27,342 bases of DNA from NCBI GenBank assembly GCA_013393545.1, contig JABXHG010000124.1:1-27342 (forward strand), read 5' to 3'. Source of the stretch: Alteromonadaceae bacterium (lineage in GTDB: Bacteria; Pseudomonadota; Gammaproteobacteria; Pseudomonadales; Oleiphilaceae). A program made the translations under genes and the position numbers. The notes beneath the pieces are model-generated. The model had not been told where the DNA came from. It made no database searches and was given only the letters and a program-made list of their open reading frames with translations. Position 1 is the stretch's first letter; each line of letters opens with the position of its first letter. Positions 1 through 6,920 of the stretch are shown here, piece by piece.

Positions 1-126
1 CTCAGCTTCCTGCCTCGTTTGCTGGTTACACTGCTGGTTATCATCGTGATGGGCCCCTGGATGTTGACCACCCTGCTGGATCACGCCAACGGCCTGATAT
101 CCCGCATACCCTACCTGATCGGCTGA
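1..126 (+). CDS. fliQ: Flagellar export protein FliQ, C-terminal end (5' truncated by window)
   Basis: The first 41 codons are open and end in TGA at 124-126. The peptide has a hydrophobic helix followed by a short polar tail ending in IPYLIG, as at the C-terminus of FliQ, a small (about 89 residues) two-helix inner membrane protein. FliQ is a subunit of the FliPQR export gate of the flagellar type III secretion system. The call rests on the hydrophobic tail and on fliR starting 4 bases downstream, the conserved fliP-fliQ-fliR order. The N-terminal half lies outside the window, so the start cannot be judged. Confidence 0.85.
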   Translation, partial: LSFLPRLLVTLLVIIVMGPWMLTTLLDHANGLISRIPYLIG

Positions 127-130
127 GCCC

Positions 131-916
131 ATGGTGCCGGCGGACATCAGCGCGGACCTGATTGGCCAATGGGTGGGGCAGTACTTCTGGCCACTGTTCC
201 GGCTGGCCAGCTTCCTGATGGTTATCCCCATTTTCGGTACCCAGCTGGTACCGGCCCGCATCCGGCTGGGTCTGGCATTGATGATGACCGTGCTGATTTC
301 TCCGATGATCCCGGAGGTGCCGCAGGTCGAGGCGCTTAGCGCCGATGCGGTGGTGATTACCCTGCAGCAGATCCTGATTGGCGTGGGCATGGGCTTCGCC
401 CTGACCGCCCTGTGGCAGTTGTTTGTGATAGCGGGCCAGATGATCGCCATGCAGATGGGCCTGGGCTTCGCCTCCATGGTCGATCCCGCCAACGGTGTGA
501 ACGTGCCGGTACTATCCCAGATTTACACCATCACCATTACCCTGCTGTTTCTCGCCATGAATGGCCACCTGGTGGCTTTCGAGGTGTTTATCGAAAGTTT
601 TTATACCCTGCCCATTGGCATGGAGGGGCTGGGGCAGGGTGGTGTCTGGGAGCTGGCGCACCGCATCAGCTGGATGTTCGTATCGGCGATGCTGTTGGCG
701 CTGCCGGCGGTGGCGGCGGTATTGATCGTTACCATTTCGTTCGGTGTGATGACCCGGGCCGCGCCCCAGATGAACATCTTTGCACTGGGTTTTCCGATTG
801 GCCTGATTTTTGGTTTGTTTTCCATATGGGTGTTGCACGCCAATTTTCTGCCACACTTTGACCAGTACACCCGCGAAACCTTTGAATTCATGCGAGGGTT
901 ACAGGGCCAGCCCTGA
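131..916 (+). CDS. fliR: Flagellar biosynthesis protein FliR
   Basis: A 261-residue integral membrane protein, the usual FliR length, with about six hydrophobic segments spread over the whole chain. FliR joins FliP and FliQ in the export gate through which rod, hook and filament subunits pass. Family wording is clear: the LVPARIRLGLAL stretch after the first membrane segment, the QMGLGFASMVDPANG loop near residue 115 and the RAAPQMNIFALGFPIG segment near residue 210. It starts 4 bases after fliQ and stops 14 bases before flhB, so it is translated within the fliQ-fliR-flhB operon. Nothing in the reading frame looks damaged. Confidence 0.96.
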   Translation: MVPADISADLIGQWVGQYFWPLFRLASFLMVIPIFGTQLVPARIRLGLALMMTVLISPMIPEVPQVEALSADAVVITLQQILIGVGMGFALTALWQLFVIAGQMIAMQMGLGFASMVDPANGVNVPVLSQIYTITITLLFLAMNGHLVAFEVFIESFYTLPIGMEGLGQGGVWELAHRISWMFVSAMLLALPAVAAVLIVTISFGVMTRAAPQMNIFALGFPIGLIFGLFSIWVLHANFLPHFDQYTRETFEFMRGLQGQP

Positions 917-930
917 ACAGTTGACGAGCC

Positions 931-2067
931 ATGGCTGAAGAAAACGACAACAGTCAGGAAAAAACGGAAGAACCGACGCCCCGAAGGCTTGAAAAGGCCC
1001 GGGAAGACGGCCAGACAGCCCGTTCCAAGGAACTGGGCACCATGGCGGTTCTGATGGCCGGCGCGGTTGGCCTGTTGGTTTTCGGTAGCTCCCTGGGGGC
1101 GGCGCTGGAAGGCATCATGCGTGATGCGTTCGTGCTCGAGCGAGAAAACATTTTCAACACCCGTCACATGAGCATCCAGCTAATGGCCTCGGCCAAGGAA
1201 GCCGCCTGGGCATTGGCGCCTTTGCTGGTGGTGCTGCTGATTGCCGCCATTGCGGGTTCCATCGCCATCGGCGGCCTGCTGTTCAGTGGCAAGGCCATTG
1301 CCCCGAAGCTCAACAGGATGGACCCGATCAAGGGCCTGGGCCGGATGTTCTCCATGCGTTCACTGGTTGAGCTGGTGAAAGCGATCGCCAAGGTCGGGCT
1401 GGTGATGGTCATTGCCATTCTGATCCTCAATGCCCGCACCGAAGATCTGCTCAGCATTGCCGAGGAACCGGCCATCCCGGCCATGGTGCATGTGCTCTGG
1501 ACACTGGCGTGGAGTTTTCTGCTGCTGTCGGCGGCGACCATCATCATTGCCGCCATCGACGTGCCTTTTCAGATATACGATCACACCAAAAAGCTGCGCA
1601 TGACCAAGCAGGAGGTTAAGGACGAGTTCAAGGACACGGAAGGCAAGCCGGAAGTCAAAGGCAAGATTCGCCAGCTGCAGCAGGGACTCGCCAACCGCCG
1701 GAGGATGCAGGACGTGCGGTCGGCCGATGTGGGGGGTTCCAACCCGGCGCACAATGCAGTGGCCCTGAAGTACGAGCAGGACAGTATGGGGGCGCCGGTG
1801 GTGGTGGCCAAGGGCTCCGACGAGGTGGCCTTCAAAATTATGGAGATTGCCCGGGAGCACAAGGTGGAGCTGCTGCGCACGCCACCGTTGACCCGGGCGG
1901 TTTACCACAACACAGACATTGGCGAGGAAATCCCCGACGGCCTCTACATGGCCATCGCCCAGGTGCTGGCCTACGTGTTCCAGCTGCGCCAGTTCCGCAA
2001 GGGTTATGCGGCCAAACCGACTATGCCGGATTTCCCGATTCCCAAGGATATGCGGCGGGATCTTTGA
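931..2067 (+). CDS. flhB: Flagellar export switch protein FlhB, with an atypical autocleavage motif
   Basis: This 378-residue protein has four hydrophobic segments (roughly residues 35-55, 92-115, 150-168, 185-210) followed by a cytoplasmic domain, as in FlhB. FlhB switches export from rod-hook to filament substrates after self-cleavage in an NPTH motif. The N-terminus (KTEEPTPRRLEKAREDGQ) and the C-terminal domain from NAVALKY onward match the family closely. The cleavage motif here reads NPAH (residues 271-274, bases 1741-1752), and residues 251-275 carry many further unusual residues, including GGS where family members have two hydrophobic residues and T before NP. Flanking regions look normal, so this is either a local sequence error or a real variant. 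FlhB is the last gene of the fliPQR-flhB group here, because the next genes are on the other strand. Confidence 0.95.
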   Translation: MAEENDNSQEKTEEPTPRRLEKAREDGQTARSKELGTMAVLMAGAVGLLVFGSSLGAALEGIMRDAFVLERENIFNTRHMSIQLMASAKEAAWALAPLLVVLLIAAIAGSIAIGGLLFSGKAIAPKLNRMDPIKGLGRMFSMRSLVELVKAIAKVGLVMVIAILILNARTEDLLSIAEEPAIPAMVHVLWTLAWSFLLLSAATIIIAAIDVPFQIYDHTKKLRMTKQEVKDEFKDTEGKPEVKGKIRQLQQGLANRRRMQDVRSADVGGSNPAHNAVALKYEQDSMGAPVVVAKGSDEVAFKIMEIAREHKVELLRTPPLTRAVYHNTDIGEEIPDGLYMAIAQVLAYVFQLRQFRKGYAAKPTMPDFPIPKDMRRDL

Positions 2068-2115
2068 GTTGGCTATGGAGTGGGCCTCGGTTGGTAGCTT
2101 GCTAGTTTGGGGGTA

Positions 2116-2225
2116 GTGCGGGTTTGGCAGGGCTTCCCAAAAACCGCTACGAGCACATCCGTGTGCGCTTATTTCGGGCCGTCCTTGGCCCTCAAAATTT
2201 TTGGGAAGCCCTACCAAACCCGCAC
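2116..2225 (+). repeat. Palindromic MITE-like repeat, copy 1 (110 bp)
   Basis: Terminal arms of 28 bases (2116-2143 and 2198-2225) are reverse complements with a single mismatch. Between them lie two smaller hairpins: GCACA/TGTGC at 2153-2157 and 2162-2166 with a 4-base loop, and GGGCC/GGCCC at 2076+100 (2176-2180) and 2187-2191 with a 6-base loop. Together they could fold as a three-way junction in DNA or RNA. The core ACCGCTACGAGCACATCC recurs, inverted, in the second copy. No transposase is encoded, so this is a non-autonomous palindromic element of MITE or REP type. Confidence 0.85.
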
Positions 2226-2346
2226 TTTCTAACTGCAGCCTGACCGCCAACTACCGGCTTCTATGCGGAAAGTGGAATCGCCGAGATGATAAGTGGAATG
2301 TGCCCTAATCGGCACGCTCCCTTCAGCGATATTCAGGAAGTCGGAA

Positions 2347-2458
2347 GCATCAGGGCCGGCCAGCCTTCCAAAAAATTTCGAAGGCCAGGGATGGCCTGAG
2401 AGAAGCGCACATGGATGTGCTTGTAGCGGTTTTTTGGAAGGCTGGCTGGCCCTGATGC
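2347..2458 (-). repeat. Palindromic MITE-like repeat, copy 2 (112 bp), inverted relative to copy 1
   Basis: Arms of 29 bases (2347-2375 and 2430-2458) are reverse complements with one mismatch that would be a G-T wobble in RNA. Two inner hairpins occupy the same places as in copy 1 once the strand is reversed: GCACAT/ATGTGC (2407-2412, 2415-2420) and AGGCCA/TGGCCT (2382-2387, 2392-2397). The outermost arm sequences differ from copy 1 but are still self-complementary, so pairing is kept while bases change. The + strand arms end in A6 and begin in T6, so each flank resembles an intrinsic terminator. Confidence 0.85.
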
Positions 2459-2565
2459 ACTCAAAAGCTGGACGGCTGGGGCATATATCAAGCGGTAACT
2501 TCCAAAATTGTCAGGAATACTGGAGCGTTGCCGACCCCGCCGCAGAAGAGGGCCGGCACAGCTAC

Positions 2566-3822
2566 TCAGTCGGCGCGCTTCTCGTAAATGCGCTTACCCC
2601 AGGCTTCCTTCTGGCCAGGCAGCACCAGGTTCAGGATGATGGCCGCCACCGCGCACAGGGCGATGCCCTCCAGATGGCCGAGCACCATGTTGCCGATGCC
2701 GAACACCAGGGTCACGCCGACAATCACCAGATTGCGGGACACCGACAAATCCACCTGATGGCGAATCAGCGTGTTCAGGCCCACCACCGCGATAGAACCG
2801 AACAGCAGGCACAGGATGCCGCCCATCACTGGCACCGGAATGGTCTGCAGCGCCGCGCCGAATTTGCCGACGAACGCCAGGGTAATGACCACGCCAGCGG
2901 CCCACCACATGACCTTCGGATTGAAGTTCTTGGTCAGCATCACCGCACCGGTTACTTCGGAGTAGGTGGTATTGGGTGGTCCGCCGAGCAGGGAGGCGAC
3001 ACTGGTGGCCAGGCCGTCGCCCAACAGCGTGCGATGCATGCCCGGTTTTTCCAGGTAGTTTTTCCGGGTCACGTTGCCAATGGCCAGAATGTCGCCGATG
3101 TGTTCAATGGCCGGGGCAATGGCCACCGGAATCATGAACAGGATGGCACCCCAGCTGAACGCCGGTGCGGTAAAGTTCGGTACCGCAAACCAGGGGGCTT
3201 CCTGAACCGCTGTGGTATCGACCACGCCGGCAAACCAGGACAGCACGTAACCGACGATCACCCCGATCATGATCGGGATCAGCCGGAAAATCCCCTTGGC
3301 CCAGACCGACATAACAATCGTGACCGCCAGGGAGATCATGGAAATCCAGATGGCGGTGTCATACGGAATCAACTGCTCACTGCCATCGCCGGTACGGCCA
3401 GAAGCCATGTGCACCGCCAGTGGCGCCAGTCCCAGACCAATGGTCATGATTACCGGTGCGATCACCACCGGCGGCAGCAGGCGGGTGACAAAGCCATTGC
3501 CACGTAGTTTGATGGCACCGGCCAGGATAATGTAGAGAATACCGGCGGCCATCAGCCCGCCGAGGGTCTCTTCAATGCCAAACTTGCCCTTTGCGGCGAT
3601 GATTGGTGCAATGAAAGCAAACGACGAGGCCAGGAAAATAGGGATCTGGCCGCCGGTCACCACGTGGAAAATGAGCGTGCCAATACCGGCCGTGAACAGC
3701 GCCACGTTCGGGTCCAGGCCGGTAATCAGCGGCATCAGCACCAACGCGCCGAAAGCCACCAGCAACATCTGGGAGCCGGCGATGGCCTGTTTCCAGACCG
3801 GCTCGTGTGTGTGGTCCTGCAT
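2566..3822 (-). CDS. uraA: Uracil permease UraA (NCS2 family uracil:H+ symporter)
   Basis: About 418 residues, almost entirely hydrophobic, with the 12-14 membrane segments of the nucleobase-cation symporter-2 family. Near residue 65 the IFLASSFAFIAPI stretch is typical of bacterial UraA, and the IAPAIEHIGDILAIGN segment carries the conserved glutamate and histidine of the substrate site. It imports uracil across the inner membrane, feeding Upp encoded just upstream. I chose ATG at 3822 because an AGGA lies 9 bases before it. A GTG two codons earlier (3828) overlaps the upp stop and is an alternative. Either way the genes are translationally coupled. It converges on flhB. Confidence 0.95.
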   Translation of the reverse strand: MQDHTHEPVWKQAIAGSQMLLVAFGALVLMPLITGLDPNVALFTAGIGTLIFHVVTGGQIPIFLASSFAFIAPIIAAKGKFGIEETLGGLMAAGILYIILAGAIKLRGNGFVTRLLPPVVIAPVIMTIGLGLAPLAVHMASGRTGDGSEQLIPYDTAIWISMISLAVTIVMSVWAKGIFRLIPIMIGVIVGYVLSWFAGVVDTTAVQEAPWFAVPNFTAPAFSWGAILFMIPVAIAPAIEHIGDILAIGNVTRKNYLEKPGMHRTLLGDGLATSVASLLGGPPNTTYSEVTGAVMLTKNFNPKVMWWAAGVVITLAFVGKFGAALQTIPVPVMGGILCLLFGSIAVVGLNTLIRHQVDLSVSRNLVIVGVTLVFGIGNMVLGHLEGIALCAVAAIILNLVLPGQKEAWGKRIYEKRAD

Positions 3823-3824
3823 GA

Positions 3825-4463
3825 TCACTCGTCCTTTTGCTTGGTGCCGAAAATCTTGTCGCCGGCATCGCCCAGACCAGGCAGGATGTAGCCCTTCTCG
3901 TTGAGGCAGTCATCCACGGAGGCGGTGTAGATGGAGACATCCGGGTGTTTTTCCAGTACCTTCTCCACGCCTTCAGGAGCTGCAACCAGTACCAGTGCGC
4001 GAATCTCGGTGCTGCCTGCTTTTTTCAGCAGGTCGATGGTGGAAATCATTGAGCCACCGGTGGCCAGCATGGGGTCGATGATCAGCGCGTTGCGTTGGTC
4101 CAGTTCGCCCACCAGTTTTTCCAGGTAGGTTTCCGCTTCCAGGGTGGTTTCATTGCGAATCTGGCCCACCACGCTTACTCTGGCCACCGGAATCAGGCTG
4201 AGCACGCCATCCAGCATGCCCAGACCGGCGCGCAGAATTGGCACGATGGTAATTTTCTTGCCGTGAATCTGCTCCACGGTGACCGGGCCGGCCCATCCGT
4301 CGATGGTCTCTTCCTGCAGGTTGAAATCCTTGGTGGCCTCGTAAGTCAGCAGGGCGCCGACTTCCTGAGCCAGTTCACGAAAGTTCTTGGTACTGATGTC
4401 GGAGCGGCGCATCAGGCCGAGTTTGTGCTGGATCAGGGGGTGCTTCACTTCGTGGATCGGCAT
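3825..4463 (-). CDS. upp: Uracil phosphoribosyltransferase
   Basis: Upp converts uracil and PRPP to UMP plus pyrophosphate in the cytoplasm (pyrimidine salvage). The 212-residue length is standard. The PRPP-binding loop reads [10 protein letters not shown] at about residues 130-139, and the uracil-binding C-terminal segment [16 protein letters not shown] is intact. The N-terminus ([16 protein letters not shown]) is the typical start. ATG at 4463 is preceded on its strand by an AGGTGA. It heads a two-gene upp-uraA operon that sits, reversed, between flhB and flhA. No regulatory leader such as a PyrR-type attenuator is visible. Confidence 0.97.
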   Translation of the reverse strand: MPIHEVKHPLIQHKLGLMRRSDISTKNFRELAQEVGALLTYEATKDFNLQEETIDGWAGPVTVEQIHGKKITIVPILRAGLGMLDGVLSLIPVARVSVVGQIRNETTLEAETYLEKLVGELDQRNALIIDPMLATGGSMISTIDLLKKAGSTEIRALVLVAAPEGVEKVLEKHPDVSIYTASVDDCLNEKGYILPGLGDAGDKIFGTKQKDE

Positions 4464-4526
4464 GGGGTCACCTGTACTCGAATTGGCTGGCTGAATCGAT
4501 GAAAAGTTGAATAGTCAAACGGCCGA

Positions 4527-4555
4527 AGCATACCGTATCTGGCTACTCGCGTCAG
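4527..4555 (-). promoter_or_regulatory. Candidate sigma-70 promoter for upp-uraA
   Basis: Read on the minus strand, CTGACG (4550-4555) and TATGCT (4527-4532) are separated by 17 bases. Each matches four of six consensus positions. The site is about 65 bases upstream of the upp start, a normal leader length. It is the best pair I can see on that strand in this divergent region, but the match is only moderate. Confidence 0.4.
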
Positions 4556-4592
4556 GCATTTGCCGGCGTCGTTTTGTAACTTTTTTGCGGTC

Positions 4593-4608
4593 TGGTACGG
4601 AAATTGCG
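4593..4608 (+). promoter_or_regulatory. Sigma-54 promoter for flhA
   Basis: TGGTACGGAAATTGCG contains the invariant GG (4594-4595) and GC (4606-4607) with the required 10 bases between them, and agrees with TGGCACG-N4-TTGCW except at two positions. It lies 85 bases upstream of the flhA start, in the gap between divergent upp and flhA. In Pseudomonas-type flagellar hierarchies flhA-flhF-fleN is driven by sigma-54 with FleQ, so position and family knowledge agree. Transcription would start near 4619. Confidence 0.75.
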
Positions 4609-4692
4609 GCAGAGTCCCGGAAGTGGCGCTTAACGCCGGATTTTCGACTTTGATGGCTATCGAAAGTGTAAGAAACCGGAGAATATTCCAGC

Positions 4693-6864
4693 ATGGACAG
4701 AACACTGGTTCTGAATAACGTCAAATCCCTGACGCGGGGCAACCTCGGCATTCCATTAATGCTGATGGGGCTGCTGGGCATGATGATTCTGCCCATGCCG
4801 GCGTTTTTGCTGGACGTGTTCTTTACCTTCAACATCACCCTGTCCATCGTCATTCTGCTGGTGTGTATCTACGCCATGCGGCCGATGGAGTTTGCCTCCT
4901 TCCCTACAGTATTGCTGGTCGCCACCCTGCTGCGCCTGGGGCTTAACGTAGCCTCCACCCGGATTGTTCTGCTCGAAGGCCACGAGGGCGGCGATGCCGC
5001 CGGTAAGGTCATCGAGTCGTTCGGTGAAGTGTTGATCGGCGGTAACTACGCCGTGGGTCTGGTGGTCTTTGCTATCCTGATGATCATTAACTTCCTGGTG
5101 GTGACCAAGGGTGCCGGCCGGGTCTCCGAAGTGAGCGCTCGCTTTACCCTGGATGCAATGCCCGGCAAGCAGATGGCGATCGATGCCGACATGAACGCCG
5201 GTCTGATCAACCAGGAGGAGGCCAAGGCCCGCCGGGAAGACATTGCCCAGGAGGCGGATTTCTACGGCTCCATGGACGGTGCCTCCAAATTCGTGAAGGG
5301 CGATGCGGTGGCCGGCCTGTTGATTCTGGCCATCAATATTATTGGCGGCATCGTCATTGGCATGATGCAGCATGGTCTGGATTTCGGCCTGGCGGTGGAG
5401 CGCTATGCCCTGCTGACCATCGGTGACGGTCTGGTAGCACAGATTCCGTCACTGTTGTTGTCTACCTCTGCCGCCATCATGGTGACCCGGGTAACCTCCA
5501 GCCAGGACATGGGCGGTCAGATTCTGCAGCAGATGTTCAGTGCGCCGAAAGCGCTGGCCATTGCGGCCACCATTCTGATTATTCTGGGTCTGATCCCCGG
5601 CATGCCGCATGTGGCCTTTCTGGGGCTGGGCGCGATAGCGGCGGCGGCTGCCTGGTATATCTCGAAACACCAGCGCCAGACCGTGGAGGAAAGCGGTACC
5701 TGGGCTGGCAAGACCTCCGCCGGTGGCGGCGCGCCCCGCCAGGGCGCCGAAATATCGCCGGACCAGGGCGGCGACGGCCAGGCCCTGCCGTCGCCGGGTG
5801 AAACCCGCGAACTCGGATGGGACGACGTGGCCACCGTGGATATCGTCGGGCTGGAAGTGGGTTACCGCCTGATTCCGTTGGTGGACAAATCCCAGGGTGG
5901 GCAGTTGCTCAGCCGGATCAAGGGCGTGCGAAAGAAGCTGTCCCAGGATCTGGGGTTCCTGATGCCCTCGGTGCACATCCGTGACAACCTGGACCTGATG
6001 CCCAATGTCTACCGCATCACCCTGATGGGAGTGACCATCGCCGAGGCGGAAATTCATCCCGAGCGGGAACTGGCGATCGACCCGGGGCAGGTATTCGGCA
6101 AGGTGGAGGGTATTGCCGGCAAGGACCCTGCCTTTGGCCTGGATGCCACCTGGATCGAGCCGGATCAGAAAGACCAGGCTCAGACCCTTGGCTACACCGT
6201 GGTGGATGCCAGCACCGTGGTGGCAACCCACCTCAATCAGATCCTGCAAAGCCACGCCCACGAACTGATTGGCCATGAGGAGGCCCAGAAGTGGCTGGAC
6301 CAGCTGGAGAAGATTTCGCCCAAGCTGGCCGAAGAGCTGGTGCCGACCACCATTACCGTCAGTATTTTGTTGAAGGTGCTGCAGAACCTGTTGAAGGAAG
6401 AAGTGCCGATCCGTGATATGCGCTCGATTGCCGAGGCTATCGTTAACGTGCATCCGAAGAGCCAGGACCCGAAGATTCTCACCACGGTGGCGCGCCAGGC
6501 CTTGCGTCGGATGATTGTCCAGAGCATCTGTGGCAACGAAAAAGAGATCCCCGTGATCACCCTGGATCCAGACCTGGAACAGTTGTTGCTTAAGTCTGTT
6601 CAACAGAGTCAACAATCCGGCGGACAGGAAGATATTGGCCTGGTACTCGAGCCCAACATGGTGGAAAAACTGCAACGCTCCCTGCAAGACAGCGTTCAGC
6701 GCCAGGAAATGATGGGCAAACCAGCCATCCTGCTGGTCTCCGGGCCCTTGCGGCCAGTGCTGGCGAAGTTTGCCAGCTACGGAGTAGAGCGCTTACACGT
6801 GCTCTCGTACCAGGAAGTGCCGGATAACAAACAGATCACGATCGTCGCCTCTGTCGGCCAGTAA
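4693..6864 (+). CDS. flhA: Flagellar export gate protein FlhA
   Basis: This 723-residue protein has about eight membrane helices in the first 330 residues and a large cytoplasmic domain after it, the FlhA layout. FlhA forms the nonameric export ring that docks chaperone-substrate complexes and uses the proton motive force. The FHIPEP family signature is seen at about residues 143-166, running RVSEVSARFTLDAMPGKQ and continuing with MAIDAD. A glycine-rich low-complexity linker (about residues 335-375) separates the membrane part from the cytoplasmic domain. The ATG at 4693 has GGAG 11 bases upstream. It starts a long + operon from a sigma-54 site at 4593. FlhB, normally its direct neighbour, is separated by the upp-uraA island. 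Confidence 0.97.
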   Translation: MDRTLVLNNVKSLTRGNLGIPLMLMGLLGMMILPMPAFLLDVFFTFNITLSIVILLVCIYAMRPMEFASFPTVLLVATLLRLGLNVASTRIVLLEGHEGGDAAGKVIESFGEVLIGGNYAVGLVVFAILMIINFLVVTKGAGRVSEVSARFTLDAMPGKQMAIDADMNAGLINQEEAKARREDIAQEADFYGSMDGASKFVKGDAVAGLLILAINIIGGIVIGMMQHGLDFGLAVERYALLTIGDGLVAQIPSLLLSTSAAIMVTRVTSSQDMGGQILQQMFSAPKALAIAATILIILGLIPGMPHVAFLGLGAIAAAAAWYISKHQRQTVEESGTWAGKTSAGGGAPRQGAEISPDQGGDGQALPSPGETRELGWDDVATVDIVGLEVGYRLIPLVDKSQGGQLLSRIKGVRKKLSQDLGFLMPSVHIRDNLDLMPNVYRITLMGVTIAEAEIHPERELAIDPGQVFGKVEGIAGKDPAFGLDATWIEPDQKDQAQTLGYTVVDASTVVATHLNQILQSHAHELIGHEEAQKWLDQLEKISPKLAEELVPTTITVSILLKVLQNLLKEEVPIRDMRSIAEAIVNVHPKSQDPKILTTVARQALRRMIVQSICGNEKEIPVITLDPDLEQLLLKSVQQSQQSGGQEDIGLVLEPNMVEKLQRSLQDSVQRQEMMGKPAILLVSGPLRPVLAKFASYGVERLHVLSYQEVPDNKQITIVASVGQ

Positions 6865-6920
6865 AGGGCCACAGAGCAGGGCGGGCAGCCAAACCGGCAG
6901 CCGGTGGAGGATGAAGCACT

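Larger units (their letters stand above)
2068..2565. other. 498-bp convergent intergenic region with no gene
   Basis: This lies between the stops of flhB (+) and uraA (-). I see no credible coding region; the open frames crossing it are antisense to uraA or run through palindromes. It is occupied mainly by two inverted copies of a palindromic repeat (2116-2225 and 2347-2458). The spacer between them (2226-2346) and the flank next to uraA (2459-2565) show no recognisable promoter, RNA gene or T-rich terminator. The repeats may act as two-way transcription barriers for the convergent genes; that is inference. Confidence 0.8.

Noticed and set aside
1360..2250. A 296-residue open frame on minus over flhB and repeat copy 1
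   Set aside because: It is the complement of flhB plus a palindrome arm; no family resemblance and no promoter or RBS.
2293..3507. A 404-residue open frame on + across the repeat region and uraA
   Set aside because: It runs antisense to the clearly homologous uraA, begins inside a palindromic repeat, and its His/Gln/Arg-rich protein is typical of a shadow frame in high-GC DNA.
4502..4529. Sigma-28-like site (AAAAGTTG, 12-base gap, GCCGAAGC) upstream of flhA
   Set aside because: The -10 half matches only five of eight positions and the spacer is one base too long; the sigma-54 site downstream is much better.
5449..6687. A 412-residue open frame on minus within flhA
   Set aside because: Antisense to conserved flhA; composition (His, Gln, Gly rich) is that of a complementary shadow and it has no recognisable motif or RBS.
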